Assembly: GCF_047654805.1 (NCBI RefSeq)
Contig: NZ_JASGIV010000001.1
Span: 1,426,001-1,490,000 of the forward strand
Direction of reading: 5' to 3'
DNA from: Pelomonas sp047654805
GTDB lineage: Bacteria; Pseudomonadota; Gammaproteobacteria; Burkholderiales; Burkholderiaceae_C
DNA length: 64,000 nucleotides
Below the pieces are notes generated by a model. The model saw only the letters and a program-made list of their open reading frames with translations, was not told where the DNA came from and made no database searches. The position numbers and the translations under genes are program-made. Each line of letters starts with the position of its first letter. Positions within the stretch are counted from its first letter, which is position 1. Below are positions 42,041-51,330 of the stretch, in pieces.

Positions 42041-43668
42041 GTCGCCGTAGTTGCCTCGCCGCCGGCGCGCTGTGGCGCGATCAGTGGCAGGCGCATCAGC
42101 ATCTGCGTGCCATGGCCGGGCGCGGACTTCACCTCGATCTGGCCGCCCAGCACATTGGTCACGATGCTGTGCACGATGTGCATGCCAAGGCCGGAACCGC
42201 CGGTGCCGAGCTTGGTCGTGAAGAAGGGATCGAAGATGCGCCGGCGCACCGGCTCCTCCATGCCGCGGCCGTCGTCGATGACGCTCAGCTCGGCCTCGGT
42301 GTCGCTCAGCCGGGCGCAATGCACGCTCACGCGGCCCTGTGTCCGGCCTTCGAAGCCGTGCAGCAGCGCATTCATCAGCAGGTTGGTCAGCACCTGGCCC
42401 AGCGCGCCGGGATAGCTGTTCATGGCCAGTCCGCGACACAGGTCGGTGTCGATGACGAACGGCGTGTGCTTGAAGCTGGGCTCCACCATGACGAGCACGT
42501 CCTCGACGACCTTGCCCAGGTCGAAGTCGCGCCGCAGGTCGGCCGTCTGGTCGATGGCCACCTGCTTGAAGTCGCGTACCAGGTCTGCCGCCTTCTGGAC
42601 GTTGCGCTGCAGGATGTCCTGGCCGCGCCGCGTGTCGCGAGCGAGTTCCTCCAACGTGCTGCGACGCAGTTGCGCGCTGCCACCCAGCATGGCCTCGAGT
42701 TGCCTGTAGCGGTCGTCCAGGGCTGACACGACGGTCAATGCGTTGCCCAGCGGCGTGTTCAGTTCATGAGCAACACCGGCCACCAGCCGGCCCAGCGATG
42801 CGAGCTTCTCCGATTCGACCAGCTCGCGTTGGGCCTTCTGCAGCGTTTGCAGTGCCTCGGACAGCTCGTCGTTGCTGGCTGTCAACTCAGCCGTGCGCTG
42901 GGTCACCGTCTCTTCCAGGTTGAGGTTGTGCTGGCGCAGCGCCTCGAAGGCCGACAGCAGGGCCTGGCGCATTCGTTCCATCGCGACGCCCACGCGCGCG
43001 ATCTCGTCCGCGCCGCCGACGTGCAGCGGCTGCTCCAGCCGGCCGGCGGCCAGTGCTTCGGCTGCACCCGTCAGCTCCGTCATGGGCCGCAGTACGTAGC
43101 GCTGCAGCACCCACAGCATCAGCACCAGAGACAGTGTCAGCGTCAGCCCGCTGCGCCAGACGGTGCGCCACACTTCGGCCTGTTTGGCCTCCAGCAGCGG
43201 CGCGGCACTCATGTGCACCGTCAGCTTGGCAATCTCGCGTCCGTCGCGTTGGATAGGGCGGGTCTGGCTCAGCACCAGGTCGTCGTCAGTCGTGTCACCC
43301 GCGCGCTGCTGCGACAGGAAAGGCGCTGACGAGGCCGGCTCGACGACCTCCACGGAAACGAAGCGTGGGTCGTCCATCTGCGCCTTGACCATGGGATCCG
43401 CCAGGTCGGGCGACACCTGCCAGACCGGCTCGGCCAGCGACAGCGCCATCACCTCGGTAACGCGGGCCAGGTCAAGCTTGAGGTCCTCCATGGCCGTCGC
43501 GCGCGTCTTCTGGCTGTCGTAGAGCAGCACGGCCGTCGTCGGCAGAAGCAGGCCCAGCAGCAAGGCCAGCACGACGGCGAAGGTCAGTGAATTGCGTTGC
43601 CAGCCGAACAGGGACGCAGGCGTTTGGGGCAGGACGGTGGCGGGCGGCGGCAAGGGGCTTTCCGGCAT
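42034..43668 (-). CDS. Membrane sensor histidine kinase
   Basis: A 544-residue kinase. Membrane helices at about 26-48 (FAVVLALLLGLLLPTTAVLLY) and about 168-190 (GLTLTLSLVLMLWVL) flank a periplasmic sensor region. HAMP follows (RPMTELTGAAEALAAGRLE), then a coiled coil and the HisKA-like box LVAGVAHELNTPLGNAL, with catalytic motifs NLLMNALLHGF, DDGRGMEE, FDPFFTTK and GSGLGMHIVHS. The sequence pattern resembles kinases that answer extracellular small molecules. Start at 43668 (MPESPLPP) was preferred to an upstream frame extension. No partner response regulator lies in the window. Divergent from a LivK-type binding protein 192 bases away. Confidence 0.92.
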   Translation of the reverse strand: MPESPLPPPATVLPQTPASLFGWQRNSLTFAVVLALLLGLLLPTTAVLLYDSQKTRATAMEDLKLDLARVTEVMALSLAEPVWQVSPDLADPMVKAQMDDPRFVSVEVVEPASSAPFLSQQRAGDTTDDDLVLSQTRPIQRDGREIAKLTVHMSAAPLLEAKQAEVWRTVWRSGLTLTLSLVLMLWVLQRYVLRPMTELTGAAEALAAGRLEQPLHVGGADEIARVGVAMERMRQALLSAFEALRQHNLNLEETVTQRTAELTASNDELSEALQTLQKAQRELVESEKLASLGRLVAGVAHELNTPLGNALTVVSALDDRYRQLEAMLGGSAQLRRSTLEELARDTRRGQDILQRNVQKAADLVRDFKQVAIDQTADLRRDFDLGKVVEDVLVMVEPSFKHTPFVIDTDLCRGLAMNSYPGALGQVLTNLLMNALLHGFEGRTQGRVSVHCARLSDTEAELSVIDDGRGMEEPVRRRIFDPFFTTKLGTGGSGLGMHIVHSIVTNVLGGQIEVKSAPGHGTQMLMRLPLIAPQRAGGEATTATY

Positions 43669-43860
43669 GGGCGGGCGCGCGAAAGGGTGCGGGCGAAGCG
43701 GCCAGAGTGTAGGTCCGCCAAAAGCGGTGCAAATGCGCATTCGGCCCTGACGACGCCCGGGTTTTTCCCGGGGCGACGGGGCTGCTGGTGGCGGGGGGGC
43801 TGGCGCCACAATCCGCCGCCAGAAAAGCGCCCCGGGGGGCGCTTGGCCTGGAGAAAAACA

Positions 43861-44973
43861 ATGAAGCGTTGGGTTGGCCTGGCGGCATGGCTCGCCGCAT
43901 GCATCGGTACGAATGCAGCGTTAGCGCAGAACTTGCGCGTCGGCATGGTGGCCGGGTTCTCCGGGCCGGTGGCCGGCATCGTGCAGGAGAGTGTCGAAGG
44001 TGCGCGGCTGTACTTCGATGCCATCAACGCTCAGGGCGGCATCAAGGGCCAGAACATCGAACTGGTCACGCAGGATGACAAGTACAACCCGGCGATGGCC
44101 GCCGCGGCCGCAAAAGTCCTGGCCGGTCAGGGCGTGCTCGCGCTGATGCTGAGCCGCGGCACCGGCCCCACCGAGGCCATGCTGCCGGTGCTCAAGGACA
44201 GCAAGCTGCCGCTGATCGCGCCGGCCACCGGTGCCAGCAGCCTGCGCGAGCCTCTCCAGCCCTGGGTCTACCATTTGCGCGCGAGCTACCAGCGCGAGGC
44301 CGAGCGCGCCGTCAAGCACCTTGCCAGCATTGGCGTCAAGCGCATCACCATCGTGCAAGTCAACGACCCTTTCGGCAACGACGCCGGCAAGGGTGCCATC
44401 AAGGGACTGGACGATGTGAAGCTGCGAGCGCAGTCCCACCTGCGCTTCGACCGAAACAAGCCCGAACTGGCACCGACGATGCAAGCCATCGCCAAGGCCG
44501 GCATCGAGGCCGTCGTGCTGATCGGGCCGGCCTATGCCGTCGTGGAGGGCGTCAATGCGCTGCGTGCGGCTGGCTCGACAGCGCATGTCGCGACGCTGTC
44601 AAACAACGCCTCCAGCGACTTCGTGAAGCAATTGGGCGACAACGCCCGTGGCGTCATCGTGACCCAGCTATTTCCCTATGAACGCTCCACCGCCAACCCG
44701 TTGGTGCGTGAGGCCTTGGGCCTGGCCAAGGCGGCCGGTCGCAGCGAGCTGACGCCGGCCCAGTTGGAGGGCTTTGCGGCGGCCAAGCTTGTCGTCGAAA
44801 CGCTGCGCCGGGCCGGCGGCAAGGACATCGGCCGCGAGAGCTTCGCCAAGGCCCTGGACGGCGCCCGCATCGATATCGGCGGCCTGCAGGTGCACTACAG
44901 CGATAAGGACCACGGCGGTCTGGAGTTCACCGACGTCTCCATCGTCGGTCCCGACGGAAAGTTCTGGCGATGA
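43861..44973 (+). CDS. LivK-type periplasmic binding protein (Peripla_BP_6), orphan
   Basis: A 370-residue branched-chain-amino-acid/amide-type binding protein. The signal peptide ends GTNAALAQ; the mature protein opens LRVGMVAGFSGPVAGIVQESVEG and has FDAINAQGGIKGQNIELVTQDDKY and RITIVQVNDPFGNDAGKGAIKGL. GGAG precedes the ATG at 43861. There are no LivHMGF permease or ATPase genes beside it, and it is transcribed divergently from a sensor kinase, so it may present a ligand to the kinase. The ligand could be an amino acid, amide or aromatic acid; sequence alone does not say. Confidence 0.88.
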   Translation: MKRWVGLAAWLAACIGTNAALAQNLRVGMVAGFSGPVAGIVQESVEGARLYFDAINAQGGIKGQNIELVTQDDKYNPAMAAAAAKVLAGQGVLALMLSRGTGPTEAMLPVLKDSKLPLIAPATGASSLREPLQPWVYHLRASYQREAERAVKHLASIGVKRITIVQVNDPFGNDAGKGAIKGLDDVKLRAQSHLRFDRNKPELAPTMQAIAKAGIEAVVLIGPAYAVVEGVNALRAAGSTAHVATLSNNASSDFVKQLGDNARGVIVTQLFPYERSTANPLVREALGLAKAAGRSELTPAQLEGFAAAKLVVETLRRAGGKDIGRESFAKALDGARIDIGGLQVHYSDKDHGGLEFTDVSIVGPDGKFWR

Positions 44974-45094
44974 TTGGCTCGCCCCTGACGGCTTGACTGC
45001 CGCCCCTCATGGGGGCCTGCCAGCGGCCGGTTCCGCTGCAGTCGCGCGATGATGCTGTGTGCTGCGCATGGCCGTGGCGAATGCTTGGAGTCGT

Positions 45095-45883
45095 ATGGAT
45101 CTGGGATTGAAAGGTCGCTGGGCGCTGGTATGCGCAGCGAGCAAGGGACTGGGGCGCGGCTGTGCCGAGGCGCTGGTGGGCGAGGGCGTCAACGTCGTCA
45201 TCACCGCGCGTGGCGAGGCCGAGCTTTTCACCGCGGCCGCCCAGTTGCGTGCGCTGAACCCCGGCGTCGATGTGCGCACAGTGGCCGGCGACATCGCCAC
45301 GCCCGAGGGGCGCGCGGCGGCGTTGGCGGCCTGCCCGCAAGTCGACATCCTCGTCAACAACGCCGGCGGTCCGCCGCCCGGCGACTTCCGTGAGTGGGAG
45401 CGCGAGCAGTGGCTCGCGGCGCTGGACGCCAACATGCTGGCGCCCATCGCGCTCATCAAGGCCACCGTGGACGCGATGGCTGCGCGCGGCTTTGGGCGTG
45501 TCGTCAACATCACCTCTGGCGCCGTCAAGGCGCCCATTGACACTCTGGGCCTGTCCAACGGCGCGCGTTCGGGGCTGACCGGCTTTGTTGCTGGCGTGGC
45601 CCGCCAGCCGCGGCTGGCCGGTGCCAACGTGACGATCAACAACCTGCTGCCCGGGGCCTTCGACACTGACCGGCTGCGCAAGAACATGGCCGGCGCCGCT
45701 GCCAAGTCCGCCATGCCGCTCGACGAGCTGGTGGCCCGGCGCCGCGCAGCCATTCCGGCGCAGCGCTTCGGCACGGCGGCCGAGTTCGGCGCGATCTGCG
45801 CCATGCTCTGCAGCGCGCATGCCGGCTATCTGACCGGCCAGAACATCCTGCTTGACGGGGGTAGCTACCCCGGCACCTTCTGA
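45095..45883 (+). CDS. SDR-family protein lacking the catalytic YxxxK
   Basis: A 262-residue Rossmann protein of the short-chain dehydrogenase family. The cofactor site AASKGLGRGCAEAL and NNAGGPPPGDF are present, and the Ser position is in NITSGAVKAP. Where YxxxK is expected the sequence reads LGLSNGARSGLTGF, so both the catalytic Tyr and Lys are absent (Leu and Asn instead). The PG region (NNLLPGAFDTDRL) is intact. It may bind NAD(P) without classical chemistry, or act on an unusual substrate. ATG 45095 follows GGAG; an upstream frame at 45059 is less likely. Next to a penicillin-acylase-type hydrolase, 19 bases upstream. Confidence 0.85.
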   Translation: MDLGLKGRWALVCAASKGLGRGCAEALVGEGVNVVITARGEAELFTAAAQLRALNPGVDVRTVAGDIATPEGRAAALAACPQVDILVNNAGGPPPGDFREWEREQWLAALDANMLAPIALIKATVDAMAARGFGRVVNITSGAVKAPIDTLGLSNGARSGLTGFVAGVARQPRLAGANVTINNLLPGAFDTDRLRKNMAGAAAKSAMPLDELVARRRAAIPAQRFGTAAEFGAICAMLCSAHAGYLTGQNILLDGGSYPGTF

Positions 45884-45902
45884 CCCAGACCAGAGGCAAC
45901 TC

Positions 45903-48272
45903 ATGAAGTGGTTGAAGCGCATCCTTGGCGGCCTGCTGCTGCTGATCCTCCTTGTCGCGCTGGCGCTGTGGCTGGCCTTGCGCGGCAGCCTCGCCCAGCT
46001 GGACGGTGAACGTGCACTGCCAGCCCTGGGGGCACCCGTCGAGGTGCTGCGTGATGTGCGCGGCTACCTGAGCATTGCAGCCGAGGACCGGCTCGACGTG
46101 GCGCGCGCCCTGGGTTTCGTGCATGCCCAGGAGCGCTTCTTCCAGATGGACCTCATGCGCCGCAACGCGGCCGGGGAGCTGTCGGCACTGTTCGGCGCCA
46201 AGGCCTTGCCGCTGGACAAGGCGCGCCGCACACACCGCTTTCGCCACCGCGCCGAGTTGGCCATCGCGGCGCTGCCGGCCGACGAGCGAGCGCTGCTGGA
46301 TGCCTATGTCAGCGGCGTCAACGCGGGCCTTGCCGCGTTGTCCAACCGCCCGCCCGAATACCTGCTGCTGCGCCAGGCGCCCCGTCCCTGGGCCGCGGCC
46401 GACACGGTGCTGGTTGCCTACGGCATGTACCTCGACCTGCAGGCCTCGCAGGGGCGCGACGACATCGCCACCGGTCTGCTGCACGACGCCGTCCCAGCCG
46501 ATTGGTACGCCTTCTTGACCCAGCAAAGTGCCGACTGGCAGGCTGCCATGGACGATAGTCGCGTCGACCCCGTGCCGCTGCCGGCGAGCCCATTGCCGGA
46601 CGCGCTTCGCACCGTCAAGACGGCCTGCAGCGACTGCAGCCTGCGTGATGCGCGCGACCTTGGCAGCAACAATTTCGCCGTTGCGGCCGCGCACGGCACC
46701 GAGGGCCGCGCCATCGTGGCCGATGACATGCACCTGGGCCTGCGCTCCCCCGGCACCTGGTTCAAGTCGCGCATGAAGTGGAAGGATGCTGCCGGCAACC
46801 ACGACGTGGCCGGCGTGACGTTGCCTGGCACGCCGCTGCTCATTGCGGGCAGCAACGGCCACATCGCCTGGGGCTTCACGAACACCACCTCGGACTGGGC
46901 CGACGTCGTCGCTCTCAAGCTCAACGCGGCGGGCACGCACTATCTGGCCGGTGGCGCGCAGAAGCCGCTGCTGCAGACCGTGGAGCGCATCGAAGTCGCG
47001 GGAGAGGCGGCCGTCGACCACGTCGTGCTGGAGAGCGAGTGGGGCCCCGTGATGCCCCAGAAGGCCCCGGCTGGCCAGGCCTATGCGCTGCGCTGGGTGG
47101 CGCATGATCGGGAGGGCATGAACCTGCGCCTGATGCACATGGAGGCAGCGGCCAACGTCGACGACGCGGTAAGACTGGCGGTGGGCGCCGGCATGCCGGC
47201 TCAGAACCTCGTCGTGGCCGATGCCGGCGGACGTATCGCCTGGACCGTCGTCGGCGCAATGCCTCGGCGCACTGGTCTGAGTGACCCGGGTGACATGGAC
47301 CGGCCGCAGGATTGGAGTGACGGCCGCCCGCGCTGGCAAGGCTGGTTGGGCGCGGCCGAGCAGCCCCGAATCGTGGACCCCGCGGATGGCCGGTTGTGGA
47401 CGGCCAATTCGCGCATGGTCGGCGGCTCGGCGTTCAAGGCCCTGGGCAATGGCGGCTACGACCTCGGCGCCCGTGGTCAGCAGATCCGCGACAGCCTGCG
47501 CGCGCAGGACCAGTTCGACGAGGCCGGCCTGCATGCCATTCAGCTCGACCATCGCGCGCTGTTCCATCAGCGCTGGCGCCAGTTGCTGCTGACGCAGGTG
47601 CTGACGCCCGACTTCGTCGCTGCCAACGGCTTGGCAGACTACCGTGTCGAGGTCGAGAAGAGCGCCGACGCAGCGCGTCCCGATGCGGTGGGTTATCTGC
47701 TGGTGCGTTCCTTCCGTCTGCAGGCACTCAAGAGCCTGTTCGCGCCGTTGGCTGGTTTGCTCGAGGCCCGGGAGCTCAAGCTCGGCGACCTGAAGATGGT
47801 CCCTGAGACGCCTGGCTGGGCACTGATCCAGGCCGGCCGGCCGGACACGCTGCCGGAAGGCTTCAAGAGCTGGCCCGAACTGCTGCAGCGCGCCGTGCTG
47901 GACAGCCGCAAGGAACTGCTCGGCAAGTACGGCAGTGTGGCGGGCTCGACCTGGGGCGCTGACAACACTACCAGCATGCGCCACCCGATGAGCGCTGCGC
48001 TGCCACTGCTTTCCGGTTGGCTGGACCAGGCCTCGCAAGGCATGGCCGGCGATAGCCACATGCCACGCGTGCACAACCACGGCCACGGCCAGAGTGAGCG
48101 CATGGTGGTCTCGCCCGGCCACGAGGAACGCGGCATCCTCGTCATCCCGGGCGGCCAGAGCGGCCATCCGATGTCGCCCTTCTATCGCAGCGACCATGCC
48201 GCCTGGCTGGCCGGCGAGCCGCTGCCCTTCCTGCCCGGCGAGGCGAGGCACCGGCTCGTGCTGCGGCCCTGA
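45903..48272 (+). CDS. Penicillin-acylase-family N-acyl amide hydrolase
   Basis: A 789-residue Ntn hydrolase, made as a precursor and self-cleaved. An N-terminal membrane anchor or signal (KRILGGLLLLILLVALALWLAL) precedes the alpha subunit (GYLSIAAEDRLDVARALGFVHAQERFFQMDLMRRNAAGEL). The beta subunit should begin at the nucleophile Ser in RDLGSNNFAV, followed by ADDMHLGLRSPGTWF and GSNGHIAWGFTNTTSDWAD. Substrates of this family include penicillins, aculeacin and N-acyl homoserine lactones; which one applies is unclear, but quorum-signal cleavage is a fair candidate. Flanked by two SDR genes on the same strand. Confidence 0.9.
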   Translation: MKWLKRILGGLLLLILLVALALWLALRGSLAQLDGERALPALGAPVEVLRDVRGYLSIAAEDRLDVARALGFVHAQERFFQMDLMRRNAAGELSALFGAKALPLDKARRTHRFRHRAELAIAALPADERALLDAYVSGVNAGLAALSNRPPEYLLLRQAPRPWAAADTVLVAYGMYLDLQASQGRDDIATGLLHDAVPADWYAFLTQQSADWQAAMDDSRVDPVPLPASPLPDALRTVKTACSDCSLRDARDLGSNNFAVAAAHGTEGRAIVADDMHLGLRSPGTWFKSRMKWKDAAGNHDVAGVTLPGTPLLIAGSNGHIAWGFTNTTSDWADVVALKLNAAGTHYLAGGAQKPLLQTVERIEVAGEAAVDHVVLESEWGPVMPQKAPAGQAYALRWVAHDREGMNLRLMHMEAAANVDDAVRLAVGAGMPAQNLVVADAGGRIAWTVVGAMPRRTGLSDPGDMDRPQDWSDGRPRWQGWLGAAEQPRIVDPADGRLWTANSRMVGGSAFKALGNGGYDLGARGQQIRDSLRAQDQFDEAGLHAIQLDHRALFHQRWRQLLLTQVLTPDFVAANGLADYRVEVEKSADAARPDAVGYLLVRSFRLQALKSLFAPLAGLLEARELKLGDLKMVPETPGWALIQAGRPDTLPEGFKSWPELLQRAVLDSRKELLGKYGSVAGSTWGADNTTSMRHPMSAALPLLSGWLDQASQGMAGDSHMPRVHNHGHGQSERMVVSPGHEERGILVIPGGQSGHPMSPFYRSDHAAWLAGEPLPFLPGEARHRLVLRP

Positions 48273-48317
48273 GCGTGTGGGCAGAATGGCGTGCCCTCCT
48301 CACGCCATGAGTGCCCA

Positions 48318-49043
48318 ATGAAAGTTGCTCTCGTTACCGGTGCAGGCTCTGGCATCGGCCGTGCCGTCGCCCGCGCCCTTGCCGCAGACGGCTGGACCCT
48401 CGCCCTGATGGGGCGCCGCGTGGCGCCGCTGCGCGAGACCCTGGACAGCGCGCTGCATCTGCCTGCCGACGTGGCCGACGAGGCACAGGTGCAAGCGGCC
48501 TTCGCGACGCTGTACCGGCGCTTTGGCCGGCTGGACCTGCTGTTCAACAACGCCGGCATCGGCGCGCCGTCTGTACCCGTGGACGAGCTGACGGTGGCGC
48601 AGTGGCGCGCTGTCGTCGACACCAACCTCACCGGCAGCTTCCTGTGCGCCCGCGCGGCCTTCGCGCTGATGAAGACGCAGCTGCCGCGTGGCGGGCGCAT
48701 CATCAACAACGGCTCCATCTCGGCCCATGCGCCGCGGCCGTTCTCGGCACCCTATACGGCCACCAAGCACGCCATCACCGGCCTGACCAAGTCGCTGAGC
48801 CTGGACGGGCGCGCACACGACATCGCCTGCGGCCAGATCGACATCGGCAATGCCGCGACCGACATGACAGAGCGGATGGCGCAGGGCGTGCTGCAGGCCG
48901 GCGGCCAGATGGCCGTGGAGCCGCGGATGGACGTCGAGGATGTCGCCCGTGCCGTCGTCTACATGGCCTCGTTGCCACTGTCGGCCAACGTGCAGACCCT
49001 GACCGTGATGGCGCGCGACATGCCTTTTGTCGGTCGCGGCTGA
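48318..49043 (+). CDS. Short-chain dehydrogenase/reductase
   Basis: A 241-residue classical SDR. Motifs are ALVTGAGSGIGRAVARAL, NNAGIGAPSVP, NNGSISAHAPRP with the catalytic Ser, and YTATKHAITGLTKS with the YxxxK pair. The cofactor is probably NADP or NAD; the substrate is unknown. It begins 45 bases after the acylase gene, so it is probably cotranscribed. Confidence 0.9.
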   Translation: MKVALVTGAGSGIGRAVARALAADGWTLALMGRRVAPLRETLDSALHLPADVADEAQVQAAFATLYRRFGRLDLLFNNAGIGAPSVPVDELTVAQWRAVVDTNLTGSFLCARAAFALMKTQLPRGGRIINNGSISAHAPRPFSAPYTATKHAITGLTKSLSLDGRAHDIACGQIDIGNAATDMTERMAQGVLQAGGQMAVEPRMDVEDVARAVVYMASLPLSANVQTLTVMARDMPFVGRG

Positions 49044-49062
49044 AGGGGCTCAGAATCGAGGC

Positions 49063-49329
49063 ATGAACCTGGTTCGCTTCCTGATCCGTCTGCTGCTCAT
49101 CGTCTTTGGCGCCATCGTCGGCCTGGGCCTCTTTTTGTTTGCCGTCATCGCCTTCCTCGGCTTCCTGCTGTTCAGCCTGCTGACCGGCCGCAAGCCCAAC
49201 CTGCAGTTCCGTGTCAACAAGAATCCCTGGGCTGCCCGCAGGGCGCCTGCCGGGGATGTGGTGGACGTCGAGGCGCGCGAGGTGCGCGACGTCAAGCCGC
49301 TGCCGCTGCAGCCACCTGAACAGCGCTGA
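49063..49329 (+). CDS. Small hydrophobic membrane protein
   Basis: An 88-residue protein. Hydrophobic stretches (FLIRLLLIVFGAIVGLGLFLF and FAVIAFLGFLLFSLL) form two adjacent membrane helices, followed by a short basic tail with GRKPNLQFRVNKNPWAARR and a Pro-rich end. No family is recognised. Its stop abuts the stop of the convergent lipoprotein gene (49329/49330). Confidence 0.75.
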   Translation: MNLVRFLIRLLLIVFGAIVGLGLFLFAVIAFLGFLLFSLLTGRKPNLQFRVNKNPWAARRAPAGDVVDVEAREVRDVKPLPLQPPEQR

Positions 49330-50007
49330 TCAGCGCAGCTCGACCGGCCCGTACCAGGCGTGGGCCGACGCGCGGCTGTTGTCGCTGTCGGTCATGACGG
49401 CCATGGAGATCAACGGGCCCGGCGCCTCGCCGAATGCCAGGCGGAAGTCGGCAGCCAGGTCGCGGCGGTGGTCGCGCCAGCGGCCCAGTTCGGCAGGGCC
49501 GGAGTCGACAACGATCTTGCGGATGCGGTCGCTGCGAGGGTTGACGACGACCGTGCCTACCGGCAGCTTGCTGTCCCAGACATACATCAGCGTTGCATAG
49601 GGCGGGGTCTCGCCCGTCAGCGTCTGGGCCAGCTCGAACTTCATGCGGGTGCGAAGCGGCAGCGTGTCGACGTCTCCGTCGAAGCCGAAGATGACGCGTG
49701 CGACAGCGTCCTCGCGCTGCACGTCGGCGACACTGGCGCCAGGGATGAGGCCTTGCACCCACCAGGAGAAGTCGACCTCGCCGACGTCGGCGACCGCCGG
49801 GTCCAGCCGCTTGCGCCAGAGGCTGGCGGAGCGTTCGGAGACGGCTTCCAGCGCGGGGCGGCCATCCTTTTGGGTCCAGCTGTAGCGGGTCAGCGGCTTG
49901 CCGGGCAGCTTCATCGACTGCCAGCCCTCGGCCGATGGTGGGGGCGTGACGGTGGTCGCGCAGCCGGCCAGCAGGGCCAGCGCGCAGAAGTTCAGAAAGC
50001 GGCGCAT
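49330..50007 (-). CDS. DUF3047 lipoprotein
   Basis: A 225-residue predicted lipoprotein. The lipobox is LLAGC (FLNFCALALLAGCATT). The DUF3047 core reads SMKLPGKPLTRYSWTQKDGRPALEAVSERSAS, followed by DVGEVDFSWWVQGLIPGA, YVWDSKLPVGTVVVNPRSDRIRKIVV and WRDHRRDLAADFRLAFGEAPG. The fold is concanavalin-like, possibly binding glycan. The ATG at 50007 shares one base with the rsgA stop (TGATG); a GTG codon just upstream is an alternative start. Confidence 0.85.
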   Translation of the reverse strand: MRRFLNFCALALLAGCATTVTPPPSAEGWQSMKLPGKPLTRYSWTQKDGRPALEAVSERSASLWRKRLDPAVADVGEVDFSWWVQGLIPGASVADVQREDAVARVIFGFDGDVDTLPLRTRMKFELAQTLTGETPPYATLMYVWDSKLPVGTVVVNPRSDRIRKIVVDSGPAELGRWRDHRRDLAADFRLAFGEAPGPLISMAVMTDSDNSRASAHAWYGPVELR

Positions 50008-50912
50008 CACCAGGTCTTGCGTTGGAGTTCTTCGAGGATCTCGCCGTAGATGCGGTAGCGGCTGGCGCTGATCAAGCCCCCATCAACTGCGGCGCGCACG
50101 CCGCAGCCCGGTTCGTGAATATGTGAACAGTTGTGGAAGCGGCAGTCAGCGTGCTCACGCAGGTCGGGCATGTAGCGCCACAGTTCGGCGGCCTCGATCT
50201 GGCGCAGGCCGAACTCCTGGAAGCCGGGCGAATCGATCAGCGCCGTCGCGCGCGTTTCGTCGGTCCAGTACCACTGCGTGGTGGTGGTCGTGTGGCGACC
50301 GGAGTTCAGGGCTTGCGAGATCTCTCCGACCTGGGCCTGGGCATCCTTCACCAGCAGGTTGATCAGCGTGCTCTTGCCCGTGCCGCTGGGCCCGAGCACG
50401 AATGTGCGCTGAGCTGCCAGCCATGGTTGCAGCGTGGCACGCGAGGCCTCGCGGTCGGCCTTGAGCGCGACCTCGAACATCGTCAGCCCCATGGCGCGGT
50501 AGGGGGCCAGGCGCTCGCGGGCGGTGTCGGTGCCAGGCAGGTCGGTCTTGTTAAGCGCGATGGCTGCGCGGATGCCGGCCGATTCGGCGGCGATCAGCGC
50601 ACGCGCCAACTGCGATTCGCTGAACACAGGCTCGACGGCCACCAGCACCAGCAACTGGTCGAGGTTGGCCGCGAAGCTCTTGGTCTTCCACTCGTCCTGG
50701 CGGAACAGCAGGTTGCGGCGCGGCTCGACGGCCTCGATGACACCCTCGTCCGCGCTGGCCTCGGCGAAGCGCACCTGGTCGCCAACGACGGCATCGCTCT
50801 TCTTGCCGCGCGGGTGGCAGACGAAGCGCCGGCCTTCCGCGTCCTCGACGATGTAGTGCCGGCCGTGGCCGCGCACCACCAGTCCCAGGTCCAGCGCCTG
50901 GAACTTGCTCAC
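50007..50912 (-). CDS. rsgA: Ribosome small-subunit-dependent GTPase RsgA
   Basis: A 301-residue circularly permuted GTPase that matures the 30S subunit and checks its decoding centre. An OB-fold N-terminal domain (about 1-75) is followed by the permuted G domain: G4 ALNKTDL (121-124 NKTD), G1 GPSGTGKST (174-182), G3 DSPGFQEFGL. The C-terminal zinc site is CRFHNCSHIHEPGCGV. Complete. It lies downstream of the pterin dehydratase and M48 genes on the same strand. Confidence 0.96.
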   Translation of the reverse strand: MSKFQALDLGLVVRGHGRHYIVEDAEGRRFVCHPRGKKSDAVVGDQVRFAEASADEGVIEAVEPRRNLLFRQDEWKTKSFAANLDQLLVLVAVEPVFSESQLARALIAAESAGIRAAIALNKTDLPGTDTARERLAPYRAMGLTMFEVALKADREASRATLQPWLAAQRTFVLGPSGTGKSTLINLLVKDAQAQVGEISQALNSGRHTTTTTQWYWTDETRATALIDSPGFQEFGLRQIEAAELWRYMPDLREHADCRFHNCSHIHEPGCGVRAAVDGGLISASRYRIYGEILEELQRKTW

Positions 50913-50994
50913 CGGAGCCCCTCGCTCGATGGCCGCAGCGAACGATGTCCCGAGGGGATGCGGGCCGCCATTGAGGCCCCCCCGCGCCTGGCCC

Positions 50995-51330
50995 TCATGA
51001 GCCCGAGGCTTCGGGCAGCGAGCTCACCTGGGCCGCGCATATCGCGTCGTTGAGCGTCAGCCCCCCGCGCGAATGCGTGCTCCAGCTTACCGTGCAGGCG
51101 TTGTAGCCCACCAGCATCTCTGGGTGGTGGTCCTGCGCGTGCGCAATCTCTGCGACCGCGTCGACGAAGGCCATGGTCTGATAGAAGTTGTCGAAACCGA
51201 AGCGCCGTGCGATCAGCTTGGCCTCGGGGTCGGGCTGCCAGCCGGGCAGGGTGGCCAGCACGCGGGCTCGCGTGTCTGCGTCCAGCAGCGGGGCCTTGGG
51301 GTCGCACTGGGCGAGCAGCAGATCGTTCAT
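50995..51330 (-). CDS. phhB: 4a-hydroxytetrahydrobiopterin dehydratase
   Basis: A 111-residue pterin-4a-carbinolamine dehydratase, which recycles the pterin cofactor of aromatic amino acid hydroxylases. The active-site run is AEIAHAQDHHPEMLVGYNACTV with the conserved His pair, and WSTHSRGGLTLNDAICA follows. Length is normal. Its ATG overlaps the M48 protease stop by 4 bases. Confidence 0.94.
   Translation of the reverse strand: MNDLLLAQCDPKAPLLDADTRARVLATLPGWQPDPEAKLIARRFGFDNFYQTMAFVDAVAEIAHAQDHHPEMLVGYNACTVSWSTHSRGGLTLNDAICAAQVSSLPEASGS

Noticed and set aside
45636..48251. Open frame of 871 codons on the minus strand
   Set aside because: Antisense to the penicillin-acylase gene, which has all family motifs; composition is typical of a shadow frame.
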